Of a stretch of DNA of 64,000 nt, positions 24,261 through 34,378 are shown piece after piece; positions within the stretch are counted from its first letter, which is position 1, and every line of letters begins with the position of its first letter. This stretch comes from Nageia nagi (taxonomy: Eukaryota > Pinophyta). The notes under the pieces were generated by a model. The model saw only the letters and a list, made by a program, of their open reading frames with translations. It was not told the DNA's origin and made no database searches. Both the position numbers and the translations under genes were made by a program. The DNA lies in NCBI GenBank assembly GCA_050084985.1, contig JBITNC010000002.1, positions 27,218,001-27,282,000 on the forward strand, in the 5' to 3' direction.

Positions 24261-24604
24261 ACATACCCTATATTTTTTTACTTCAATTTTTACAATTATT
24301 AAGAGTAAAAAATTAAAAATATATAATAAAAAAATGAAAATTTGCTAGAATGTGGTAGAAAAAGCTTACTTGGATGAGAAATCTACAAAAAATATGGTAG
24401 AATTGTTGTAGAATGTTGTAGAGAATCCCCTTCCTTATTTCCCCTTCTAAAATTTGAACTAGAATCCCCTTTTATCTATTTCAAAATGTTTGCAAGTAAA
24501 GTGATAGGTTTGTGGGGTTGAATTTTTTTTTTTTTTAAGATTTTCAAGTGCATCTCTGTTAGAATTTGTAATGAAATATTGTGAATATCTAAACTCCTTG
24601 TAAG

Positions 24605-24654
24605 TTCAATTAATCACTTAAAGGATATGTAGATACCTTAAGGGATTAATTGAA
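24605..24654. promoter_or_regulatory. Palindrome in the U3 of Copia A
   Basis: Arms beginning TTCAATTAATC and ending GATTAATTGAA, with inner ACTTAAAGG and CCTTAAGG arms. By hand 20 of 25 paired positions match. The same palindrome is at 33075-33124 in the 3' LTR, and related ACTTAAGGTATC/GATACCTTAAGT hairpins lie in the LTRs of B, D and E. It could be a cruciform or a factor-binding site; the role is unknown. Confidence 0.7.
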
Positions 24655-24781
24655 TTCTTTATTATGTGTAGACTTTGACCTAACCATGGGGTTAGTTGGT
24701 AGGTTAAAGTTAGGTCACACATTTATTGTAACCCTAACCTAACCCTTGGGTTAAAGGGAGGTTAGGGAGGTGCTCTCAAGC

Positions 24782-24789
24782 TATAAATA
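24782..24789 (+). promoter_or_regulatory. TATA box of the Copia A LTR
   Basis: TATAAATA about 225 bases into the LTR. The identical box is at 33252-33259 in the 3' LTR, and equivalents are found in the LTRs of B (36662-36669, minus strand) and D (55572-55579). Function is inferred from position. Confidence 0.75.
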
Positions 24790-25061
24790 GAGGGCCTCTC
24801 CTCTTGTAAACACATCTAAGTTTTGGAGTAAGATTAATTTACTTGGTTGTGTAGGAGAGAGCAAGAGAATAGTTGTAAGAGAGGCATAGATTGAGAATAG
24901 AGAACTAGTTGTGGATGTACTCCCAAGGAGGGAGGAACCACATATATTGGTGTCATATTGTGTGAATGTGTTAGTAGCTTGTAGATGTTGCATGTTGAAT
25001 GTGATTGAGCTTTCTATAGTCTTGGACCTTTGGGAATTAGAGTAGTGCTAATTCTCTCAAT

Positions 25062-25073
25062 TGGTATCAGAGC
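25062..25073 (+). other. Primer-binding site of Copia A
   Basis: TGGTATCAGAGC, complementary to the 3' end of plant initiator tRNA(Met), two bases after the LTR end. It is intact and primes minus-strand DNA synthesis in this family. Confidence 0.93.
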
Positions 25074-28000
25074 TTGGTGTGGAAGCTCTTCTTCTACATT
25101 TTGGAGGTGCTTCATCCTTCTCAAATTTGGAGATCTTAATCCTAATCTTCATTGTGAGGTAAAAGGTTTGCAAAGGTATAATCTTCTATCCTTCTTTAAC
25201 TAAGTTCATTATGATACTAATCTTTTGTATGATTATGCTAGCTCAATGTCTTAGCAATACCATAATATATTTTTGCTACTCTCTTCTTACTAACAATATT
25301 TTATGTTAGTAATCTATTTTTAATGTACAAAGAAAATGCTTTTTTCTTTTGAGCAAAAATATATTATGATAGCATCTTATTGAAATTTTTTTTTTCAATA
25401 GTCTTTTGAGAAAAATATCAAAAAAAAGAGGAAGGTGCAATTTTTTTTTACATATTTTATTGTGAAATAAAGTGGAGGACTTTATTTACAAGTTTTTTGA
25501 AATATTTATAATATATTTTTCAAAAATTATAAATTTTTTGGAGGAACAAAATAATAAAGTTTACAAATAGTTAACACCATGTAAAAATTATTGTTGTGAT
25601 TGGGAGGTCAAATTAGTAAGAGGACCATGTGGAGGGCCACATTGGGTAAGTGGTGGTCTTCCTCTTCCCCAAAAGGAGTTATGGTTTGTCTCCTCCCATG
25701 CCTCTCCACCAACCGGTGGCCTCCAGTCCCCAGCCTGTTCCTCATGCGTGCTTCATCACCTCGTGCACAGACTCCTTCTCCCGCCCGCATCTGCCACCCC
25801 CTGCATGCAAAGGGTCTAACAAAATGCCTCGTCAAACTGCAGACACCATTCCATGGACTACCTTCACCCTCTTCCTCCCTCACCATCGACGTTGAACAGC
25901 TCCCAAATATGTTGAATAGACAAGTTTCATGGACTGCAATAATCGCTCATTTTGAAGTTCATCTCTCAGTGCAGATCGCACTCCCCCCTGCAGCCTCCTT
26001 ACCGGTGGCCTCCAGACCACGTTGCATGAGCTGCCATGCACAAAATGACTACGTTTTTTTTTTATTTGTTTGAGCTACTGGTTTTTCGCATCTTTGAGCT
26101 TGTTAATCCCTCAGAAAGACTCTTTAAAACTAGATTTCTATCACATGTTGTAGTTGTGAATGCCATGGCAGACATGCATGCAAAATGTGGAAGTGTAGAG
26201 AAGTCACGCGAGTTGTTTGACTGCGTGATTCAGACACAGTTTCATGGAATGCAATGATCGCAGGATATGCACAAAATGGATTTCCTGAAAAGGCTAGAGA
26301 GACTTTTAAGCATATGCAATTAATTTTAAACCTGCTTCCTCCTCCCTCATCGTTTAACCTCTCCCTAGCATTAGTCCATTCAAAATTTTTAGCTTCTCCT
26401 TACAATTGAAATAAATGCAAGCATTAATTATGAAGTCAAACCTTGGGTAAAAGTTTTCCAAAAAGGAGGCTACCTTCTATGCTCCTCCACAAGCAACGTG
26501 CTCTTCTTGGTAGAAGGAAAAGGGGGGGTCATTTTTTAAGTATAAACATGCATTTAATTTTTGTTTTACCAACTAGAAAGGGGATTTGATTTTTTTTGTT
26601 TCACCACCTAAGTCTTAAGAACCCAACCAAACCCCTTGAGCATTAATTTTTTGTTGACTACTCCCAAGAGGCAACGTATACTCCTTGTTGGTAAGGGAAG
26701 GTTTGCCATCACTACTTTACCTATATGCATTTATTTTTTTTGACTTGAAGTATTTTAGAGTGCTTGAAGTAAAAGAAGCATTAAATTGCATAAAGTAGGG
26801 GTATGGGTCTCCTATTACAACTTGCACACATATACTTCTTAGGCATTTATTTTTTTACTTACTTGCTTACAAGTTAATTGCTCCCATTAAATGGACTTAG
26901 GAGTACTTAAAATATTTCTAATATTTTACTCAAAATTGCATGTTTAAAATTACTAAAAGTGCACATGCAATTTTTTAATGTTAACCTCTTAGCATTTTTT
27001 GTAAACATAGTAATTTAGCCTAAGCATGCTATTTTTTAAGTAAATAAGGGAAAATTTTTACTTAAAATGCATACTTATAAGACAAGTCTTAGCATACAAT
27101 TTTTTTAAGGATAAAAATTTAAGTGAAAAGGGGGGAATTGGTATAATTTTTACTTAAATTTTATCTAGATCTTGAATGCTAGACTTATGATGCATGTATC
27201 TTTATCTTGTTTGAAGAATAAAATATGCTTAGGACTTAAATTTTTAATGCATGATACATGATTACTTAATTTTTTTTTTTTAAGTCATGGAACAATGCAT
27301 GTTATGAATTAAATACTAAGTAGGACTTAGTTCTTTTGTTTAATTCATTAAGTGCTTGAATATATTGAGCAAAATATACAAAATGTAAAAGTCCTTTAGG
27401 GGTTAGTACAAAACCCATTGGATTTTTTAAGTTTTTTTTCCAAGCTCGTGTGGATGATGCAATTTTACTTTACTTTATATTTTTGCACAATTTGCTTATA
27501 CTTGCAAAAATGCAAATATTGAAAAGTAACCCCTAAAATGAACACATCCGCACGTATTCTTCCACAACATGACTTGTTTGGGGAGCCACAAGGTGAGGAC
27601 AGGGCAGACTGGAGCCCTTTTAGTCTGAAGAACTAAGTGGTGGTAAGTTCATCTTAATTGCCCCTAAGACCTCTGTTGGATTGGACATAACTCTATTAGG
27701 TGGACAGGCATGTGTGTAGTGATACCACATGTCCGCACGTCCATTCAGGGATTATCCTGATAACCTAGGAGGAAAACTGAAAACCTTAATCAAGATAATT
27801 AAAATGGCCGGTCCAAGATACATCAGATCCTTGGAAAATAGTTGGTACTTCTCCTTGTGAGAGTATATTACTAACCAAGGTGAACTGGTTGAGGATTGGT
27901 AGTACCTGGGCTCCACCTTGCGGGCATCCAGGTGAAGGCCTAATTCTATACAAGAAAACAACCCCAACTTTATTCTTCTACGGATCGTGGTTATAAGTTT

Positions 28001-28094
28001 GCACATGTGGGACATGTTTACTTATGTTTGATTTGTATAGATGGAAACTTGTAAAAATTTGCATTCTTATTGCATATTTATTTTTGTACAGACA
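25074..28094 (+). other. Long leader of Copia A
   Basis: About 3 kb without element coding before gag. Parts match the leaders of B (34870-35100) and D (43850-44480), especially around 27390-27970. It is about 1 kb longer than the B leader, and the PPR-like insert at 25600-26370 falls in the extra length. The rest is AT-rich with runs of T. Confidence 0.75.
25600..26370 (+). pseudogene. Captured PPR protein gene fragment in the leader of Copia A
   Basis: Three pieces of pentatricopeptide-repeat-like coding, on the plus strand and separated by frameshifts: 'LNRQVSWTAIIAHF' (about 25910-25952), 'VVNAMADMHAKCGSVEKSR' (about 26153-26209) and 'DTVSWNAMIAGYAQNGFPEK' (about 26234-26293), followed by a Phe-Lys-Pro segment. 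The spacing and the VSWNAMIAGY / DMYAKCG-type motifs are characteristic of PLS-class plant PPR proteins, which bind organelle RNA. The block, notably 25640-26040, is clearly richer in G+C than the rest of the element. The upstream Pro/Ser-rich frame (25600-25900) was not recognised. It is non-functional here, and capture by the retroelement is an inference. Confidence 0.75.
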
Positions 28095-29421
28095 ATGGTT
28101 GAGACCTTCATACCCAAGCACATACTAGACGATTCCAACTATGGCATATGGGAACCTCGTATGAGAGCTGAGTTACAGGCAAGGAAGCTGTGGCAGATAG
28201 TAAATGAAGATCTAGTTGCTCCTACAGATGAGAAGGCCCTTGAAATTTACAACTCAGAATGAGTTAGCAACCTCAATGATCTATCGTGCAGTTTCAAATG
28301 ATATCCATCTCATGATTTCTTCCTCGACATCAGCAAAAGAAGCTTGGGACAGACTAAAGAAAATTTACCTTTGGTCCAAATTTTCAAGAAGGTTCACCAT
28401 TCTACAAAAGTTGTTGCAGTATCGTCAAGGAGAAGATGAAAGTGCCTCAATCTACTTGAACAAAATCATTGACCTCAGGACATAACTGGTTGCCTGTGGG
28501 TGCAATTGGATCAATGATGAGTTCATGGTATTAATTATTCTTCAAAGCCTCTCTACAAAGTTCAGTAACTTTGTCATAGTTATGGAGACTAGGCTCGATG
28601 ATGAAGAAGATATTATCTCCCTTGACAATCTTTCTAGACTCCTTCTGAAGCATGAGGAAACTTTGAACAAGAAAATGTTGAACATTTCTCCAAAGGATAA
28701 TAGCATTGCTCTAGGAGCAACCAAAAATCCTTTCAAGAAGACATTCAAACATTATAAATTCAAAGACAACAAATCCTCATCTACCATCAGGAAGCACAGC
28801 AACTTCAAGCAAAGGAATGATAAAGCTGGATCAAGCAAACCAACACTGCAGGAAAAGTTTGATGGGAATTGTAACTTCTGTGGCATCTTTGGGCACAAAG
28901 AGTATGATTGTCGTAAAAAAAAATTTGCTCAAAAAGGAAAGGGAAATGCAAATGTGATAAATTTCAATAATAAAAAAAAGAATAAGCATGCTGCTTCTAT
29001 TGCCTACTACTCAATGACTCAAACTATTTCAAATGATTGGATTATTAATTCAGGATGCACTAATCACATGTGTTATGAAAAGGATAAGTTTGAAAACTTT
29101 CATAAGTATAAGAAGGATGCAGTTGTGATAGGTGATAATACAGTCCTTGATATTCACGGAATAGGGAGTGTGAAGATTCATGGAAAGACTCTTGATAATG
29201 TCTTTTATGTGCCTAAACTAAGGATGAATCTCATCTCTGTGATTCAGATTACAAGGAAAGGATGCTCATTTGAGTTTACCTCACACTCTTGGAGTGTTAA
29301 GAAAGGACTTGCCACATTGATGAAAGGATCAGTAAAGGATGACCTTTATATTATGGATCAAGTACCTTCAAAGATTTGTCTTGTTGCAAATGTTTGTTCA
29401 AAAGGTAATCTTTGGCATCAA
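28095..29421 (+). pseudogene. gag: Copia A gag and protease
   Basis: Starts MVETFIPKHILDD (the same frame is open from 28041). A frameshift near 28240-28260 and a TAA at 28483 (CAA in D) break it, then it is open to 29421. Features: UBN2-type gag helices (28216-28640), the CCHC knuckle CNFCGIFGHKEYDC (about 28869-28910), a basic linker, and the protease start 'DWIINSGCTNHM' near 29035-29070. The protease triad is N-S-G, where D-S-G is required, so the catalytic Asp is lost by G to A. It ends at a TGA (29422) where D has CGA. Confidence 0.92.
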
Positions 29422-29424
29422 TGA

Positions 29425-30580
29425 TTAGGGCACCTTAAACACAAGAGTATTCAAGATATAAAAACTCAAGCACTTGTGGAAGGTTTACCTAATATTTCAC
29501 CCATAATTGGTTTATGTGAAAGATGCATTCTAGGAAAGATGAATAGGCAAAAGTTTGAAAAAGATAAGGCAACTCGGGCTACTCATCCTCTTCAGCTTGT
29601 GCATTCAGATTTGATGGGTCTTTTTTAGACTAAGTCACTAGGGGGAGCTTCTTATGTTCTAACCTTCATTGATGACTTCAGTAGGATGACATTTGGTTAT
29701 CTACTTGAGCACAAGGATCAAACTTTTGATAGGTTTAGAGACTTCAAGGCACTTGTTGAAAATCAAACTAATTTTAAGATCAAGATGTTGAGATCTGATA
29801 ATGGGGGTGAATATAATAGCAATGAGTTTAACGACTATTATGTTAAACATGGGATTAAGCGACAATTCACAATCCCTTACACCCCTCAGCAAAATGGAGT
29901 TGCTGAAAGGAAGAATTGCACCATTATGGAAATGGCAAGATGCATGTTGGGTAACCTTCCTAGTTTCTTATGGGGTGAAGCTGTTCACACTGCTATTCAC
30001 ACCCTAAATAGGTGTCCTACTAAGGCAGTTGAAGGTAAAACTCCATATGAAGCATGGGCAGGAAAGAAACCTAACCTCTCACACTTCAGGGTCTTCGGTT
30101 GTGATGCATTTGCCTTCATTACCTCAGAGAAAAGAAAGAAGTTAGATAAATGATTAGAAAAATGAATCTTTGTGGGGTATGATAATCAGTATAAAGGTTA
30201 TAGGCTCTACTCTTCATCCCATAAAATAGTCTTTGTTTCTAGGGATGTTAAGTTCAATGAACTTTCTGAGGATACAACCTCTCATGCTGAGGTGTTTGAT
30301 ACAGATGATTCTTCACCTGCACCTAACTAGTTGGATGATCATGTAGAGAAGTCACCATAAGAGCAAAATTCTCCAGCATAGAGAATTACAAGGAGTATGA
30401 CCTTGAATAACTCTTTATTTGCCAAAAATTGATAATACACATGAGCCATCAACCTTCAAAGAAGCTTCCAAGCAAGAGTGTTGGATGGAAGCTATGAAAG
30501 TTGAGTATGAGGCACTCATGAAAAATGAAACTTGGGATTTGGTTCCTTATCCCAATGAGAAAAATGTGATTGGTAATAAA
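29425..30580 (+). pseudogene. pol: Copia A integrase
   Basis: Zinc-finger part HxxxH...CERC (about 29430-29530), then the DDE core: 'LVHSDLMG' (about 29600), 'MLRSDNGGEYNSNEF' (about 29785-29830) and 'PQQNGVAERKN' (about 29885-29917), all three acidic residues kept. The open piece 29686-30153 holds most of the core. Stops at 29626, 30151, 30163, 30328 and 30358 and a frameshift near 30420 break the protein. The TAG at 30328 has a counterpart at the same place in B. Confidence 0.9.
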
Positions 30581-32077
30581 TGAATATACAAGGTCAAGTA
30601 CAATTCTGATGGAAAAATTGAAAAGTACAAAGCAAGGTTAGTGGCCAAAGGATTCGCTCAAAAATATGGTATTGATAATGAGGAAACCTTTGCTCCTGTG
30701 GCCAAGATGCCTACTGTCAAAATAATTCTTGCTCTTTCTGCAGCTCAAGGATGGAAAGCTTTTCAACTTGATGTCAAAAGTGCATTTCTCAATGGTGACT
30801 TGGATGTTGAAATCTACATGAATCAACTAGAAGGATTTATTCCAGAAGGAAAAGAGTCTCTTGTGTGTAAGCTAAATAAGTCTTTGTATGGACTTAAGCA
30901 AGCACCTAGAGCATGGTACAAGAAAATTTCAGGATTCTTTGCAGATATTGGTTTTTCCAAGTGCTTCTCAGATTCAGATCTATATGTACTCAATCAAGGA
31001 AAAGAAGTGGTCATAATTCTCCTTTATGTGGATGATCTTCTCATAACAGGCAATAATATTGAAATCATCCAAGAGTGCATCTCCAAACTCAAGGCAACAT
31101 TTGAAATGACTGATCTAGGTCTATTGCATTACTATCTTGGGATGCAAGTATACCAACACAAAGATTGTACTTATCTTAGTCAATCTAAGTATATATCAGA
31201 CATCTTGCAAAAGTTTGGAATGGAGGAGTGTAGATATGTTGCAATACCTGTTTCTCCTGGAATCATTGTATCACTGAGCTCAGATTCTCAGTTGGCTGAT
31301 GCTACAGCTTATAGGCAATTGATCGGTAGTCTTCTGTATCTGACTATCTCTCATCCTGATATTACCTTTACAGTGAATCTAATGGCACGATTCATGCAAA
31401 AACCATATGTTGAACACCTTAATGCTGTGAAGCAAATCTTGAGGTATGTGGCAGGGACAAAGGATCTTGCTCTTAAGTATTCCAAAGTGCCCTTAATTGT
31501 TCTCTCAGGGTTCTCAGATTCTGATTATGGGGGAGATAGAGATGATAGAAAATCAACCTCTGCATATGTGTTCAGCATTGGTTCAGGTGCTATCTCTTGG
31601 GCTTCCAAGAAGCAACCTACTGTGACTCTTTCTACCACTGAAGTCAAATATCAAGCCATGTCTGTTGCCGCCCAAGAAGCTATTTGGCTAAGACATCTTC
31701 TGAATGAAATTGGGTATAAGAAAAATGGCCCATCTCTTATTTCTTCAAACAATCAATCGGCTATCTCTTTGGCTAAGAATCCTGTGTTCCATCAGAGAAC
31801 CAAACATGTGGAAATCCAAGCCCATTTTATCAGGGAGAAGGTTCTAGATGACATCATACACTTGGAATATTATCCATATACTGAGAACTCTGCTGATCTA
31901 TTCACCAAGCCCCTTCCTGAAGCTCAGTTCAGCAAGCTTAGGGATTCTCTTGGGTTGGTGAAGTTGCCCTCAAGGGGGAGTGAAGTTTGGACCTTTGTTA
32001 ATGATGACAACTTCACCTCTAAGAGGCTCTTTTGTTGTTGTATAGCATGTGTTGATTATGATATACCTCCGTGGTAA
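30581..32077 (+). pseudogene. pol: Copia A reverse transcriptase and RNase H, largely open
   Basis: A 478-codon open stretch from 30641, preceded by a TGA near 30582 where D has TGG. RT motifs: 'FQLDVKSAFLNGDL' (about 30760-30800), '[12 protein letters not shown]' (about 30882-30917) and the catalytic 'LLYVDDLLITG' (about 31019-31052). RNase H: 'GFSDSDYGGDRDDRKS' (31510-31555), 'STTEVKYQAMS' and 'TKHVEIQAHFIREK'. All key RT acidic residues are present, but the first RNase H box and the STTE...Y segment differ slightly from consensus. It is the C-terminal part of a polyprotein that can no longer be made whole. Confidence 0.93.
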
Positions 32078-32560
32078 GTTTGCTCTGCGTGACAAACTTG
32101 TACATTTTTATACCTCCGTGGTAAGTTTGCTCTGCGTGACAAACTTGTTGTACATTTTTATACCTCCATGGTAAGTTTGCTCTGCGTGATAAACTTGTTG
32201 TACATTTTATACCTCCGTGGTGAGTTTGCTCTACATGAGAAACTCGTTGTATAATTTTTTGAGCATATAATTAATATACCTCCGTGGTAAGTTCGCTCTG
32301 CGTGATGAACTTGTTGTACATTCTATACCTCTGTGGTGAGTTTGCTCTGCGTGAGAAACTCGTTGTACAATTTTTATGCTCTTTACCTCCATGGTGAGTT
32401 TGCTCTGCATGAGAAACTGATTGTACAATATTTGAGCATATAATTAATATACCTATGTGGTAAGTTCGCTCTACGTGATGAACTTGTTGTACATTCTATA
32501 CCTCCATGGTGAGTTTGCTCTATGTGAGAAACTCGTTGTACAATTTTTATGCTCTATTAA
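32065..32560 (+). repeat. Nine hairpin-forming tandem repeats after pol in Copia A
   Basis: Copies start at 32065, 32112, 32162, 32211, 32278, 32327, 32385, 32451 and 32500. Each has ACCTCCGTGGT, an arm, the loop GCTCTGCGTGA, the complementary arm and TTGTTGTACA. Arm pairs are AAGTTT/AAACTT (copies 1-3), GAGTTT/AAACTC (4, 6, 9; copy 7 has one mismatch) and AAGTTC/GAACTT (5, 8). Copies 4-6 and 7-9 form a higher-order unit of 173-174 bp. Paired arms change together, pointing to a structured RNA or cruciform. No protein is encoded. Confidence 0.9.
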
Positions 32561-33017
32561 TAATCAACACATGTCTATATACAACAGGTGACTATGAGTG
32601 ATGGCTTGGCATCTCCGTGATGACTTATAGTGCACCATTAATCAGTTATTTATAAGATAGCATTATTTGATTCTCTTATTTGAATATATGATGCATCTAA
32701 TTGATTTTGTTCATGATTTGCTTGTAGCATGCAGGATCTTCTTCAGAAATGTAGGTTACTCACCTTGTGAAAGCAAGCTCATGGAGACTCACATGTCAGC
32801 TTAAAGTTGATCAACTACTATGTACAGTGAAACCAGTTGTGGTTAATGATTGTATTGTAAACCATTTTGTCAAATGGTAATGTAGTGAGTCTCATACTAG
32901 TTCTCAAAAATATTCTCAAATATGTAAATGTTCTCATCTCCACTTGTATCTCTATGGAGGAGAACTCTCTCTTACTCTCTCTCTTCTTTCTTCTACACTC
33001 TATCCCAATATTGCATT
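32561..33017 (+). other. 3' untranslated region of Copia A
   Basis: Non-coding, alignable by eye with D (54760-55288) and B (4325-4900). Conserved strings include CAGTGAAACCA (about 32826) and TTAATGATTGTATTG. It may include packaging or 3' processing signals; none was identified. Confidence 0.7.
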
Positions 33018-33026
33018 AAGGGGGAG
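33018..33026 (+). other. Polypurine tract of Copia A
   Basis: AAGGGGGAG directly before the TG of the 3' LTR, the plus-strand primer for cDNA synthesis. Equivalents precede the LTRs of B (about 4315-4324, minus) and D (55289-55297). Confidence 0.9.
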
Positions 33027-33529
33027 TGTTAGAATTTGTAATGAAATATTGTGAATATCTAAACTCCTTGTAAGTTCAATTAATCACTTAAAGGATATGT
33101 AGATACCTTAAGGGATTAATTGAATTCTTTATTATGTGTAGAATTTGACCTAACCATGGGGTTAGTTGGTAGGTTAAAGTTAGGTCACAAATTTATTGTA
33201 ACCCTAACCTAACCCTTGGGTTAAAGGGAGGTTAGGGAGGTGCTCTCAAGCTATAAATAGAGGGCCTCTCCTCTTGTAAACACATCTAAGTTTTGAAGTA
33301 AGATTACTCTACTTGGTTGTGTAGAGAGAGCAAGAGAATAGTTGTAAGAGAGGCATAGATTGAGAATAGAGAACTAGTTGTGGATGTTCTCCCAAGGAGG
33401 GAGGAACCACATTATATTGGTGTCATATTGTGTGAATGTGTTAGTAGCTTGTAGATGTTGCATGTTGAATGTGATTGAGCTTTCTATAGTCTTGGACCTT
33501 TGGGAATTAGAGTAGTGCTAATTCTCTCA
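33027..33529 (+). repeat. 3' LTR of Copia A
   Basis: Same length as the 5' LTR (503 bp), with about six substitutions and two one-base indels. Ends ATTCTCTCA, followed by the ATCTT target copy. Confidence 0.95.
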
Positions 33530-33830
33530 ATCTTAACTGTATGGTTGATGATCTTTTTTTTTAGAAGCACCATCATGTATATTATCAACAATAATGTCAA
33601 ATAATAACCTAAAAATACTATTATAAATACCATTAGACATATCATCAGACATACCATCATAAATACTATCATATATATCATCAGACATATCATTAGAAAA
33701 ATAAAATAATAATGAAAAACATAATCTTGACAAGACCTGACAATACCTGATGAAAATAATGTCAGAAGTCAAAATAAAAAAAATTTTGACGTTATTCTTA
33801 ACACTCGATGCCTATTTTCTTTTAGTGTTA

Positions 33831-34378
33831 AAAGAAACCTTGAAAGATTTTCCAAAGAGTACACTTCTTTTTCATCATCAAGTCTCATATCAATGAGTGT
33901 CACAAAGTCACTGAAGTTAGAAGAGAGGCTTTGAAAGATGTTGAACACCATGAACTCTTCATTAATCCAGTTGCAACCACACCCCACAAATTGGATCCTA
34001 AGATCAACAATCTTGTTCAAGTATATTGCAACACTTTCATTTTCCTCCTAATGTGATTCCAATAATTTTTTATGTATGATAAACCTCCTAGAGAATTTGG
34101 AGTAGAGGTAAAAATTTTTCAACTTGTCCCAAGCTTCCTTTGCGAAGTTTGAAGAAGATATCAGGAGGAGGAATTCGTATGAAACTACACGAAAGGTCAT
34201 AAAGGTTGTTAGCTCATTCTTTGTATTATATTAACCCTCAATGCCTTCTCATATATTGAAGTAACTTGATTTTCATTTATAGTTTACCATAGTTTCTCTG
34301 CTCTGCTTTCATCCTAAGTTTCTAAATATCGTAGTTGGAATCATTTAGGATGTGCTTAGGTGTAAAGGAGTTTCCCAT
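33831..34378 (-). pseudogene. gag: Copia B gag, N-terminal half
   Basis: ATG at 34378 (MGNSFTPKHILND...), homologous to the gag starts of A (28095) and D (44746). A stop replaces the Trp of the YGIWEPR-type motif near 34324. The open piece 33769-34020 carries 'NWINEEFMVFNIFQSLSSNF' and 'EEKEVYSLENLSRFL'-like residues. It breaks off exactly at the CACTA target duplication and continues at 22440. Confidence 0.85.

Larger units (their letters stand above)
24557..25059 (+). repeat. 5' LTR of Copia A
   Basis: Starts TGTTAGAATT and ends ATTCTCTCA. A TATAAATA box at 24782-24789 is the likely core promoter, with transcription starting shortly after. A 50-bp near-palindrome (24605-24654) occupies the U3 region; its outer 17-base arms match at 16 positions. 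Confidence 0.95.
24557..33529 (+). mobile_element. Copia LTR retrotransposon A (8.97 kb), youngest complete element
   Basis: Ty1/Copia element with 503-bp LTRs (24557-25059 and 33027-33529) that differ by about six substitutions and two single-base indels, so roughly 98% identical by eye. Flanks are ATCTC (24552-24556) and ATCTT (33530-33534), a 5-bp duplication with one transition. The order primer site, leader, gag, protease, integrase, RT/RNase H, hairpin repeats, polypurine tract is the Copia order. Gag and integrase carry stops and frameshifts, so it cannot make a complete polyprotein. It sits inside the CACTA element and is therefore the latest event of the B nest. Confidence 0.95.
22444..33827. 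mobile_element. CACTA-type DNA transposon, split by Copia A
   Basis: Ends: CACTACAAGAAAATAGGCAT (22444-22463) and its inverted partner at 33808-33827, 19 of 20 bases matching, with weaker similarity over the next 18 bases. A perfect 3-bp duplication TTA lies at 22441-22443 and 33828-33830, the size expected for CACTA elements. Short subterminal repeats of the type ATATCATCAGACA occur on both sides (about 22545-22600 and 33630-33690). Without Copia A the element is about 2.4 kb. No transposase was recognised, so it is probably non-autonomous. Confidence 0.87.

Noticed and set aside
32065-32560. CRISPR-like or hammerhead/retrozyme interpretation of the hairpin repeats
   Set aside because: Spacers are not unique and the host is a plant. 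The CUGANGA and GAAA core of a hammerhead was not found in the loops or flanks.
33484-33772. Minus-strand frames rich in Met/Ile/Asp
   Set aside because: They translate the short subterminal repeats (ATATCATCAGACA type) of the CACTA element.
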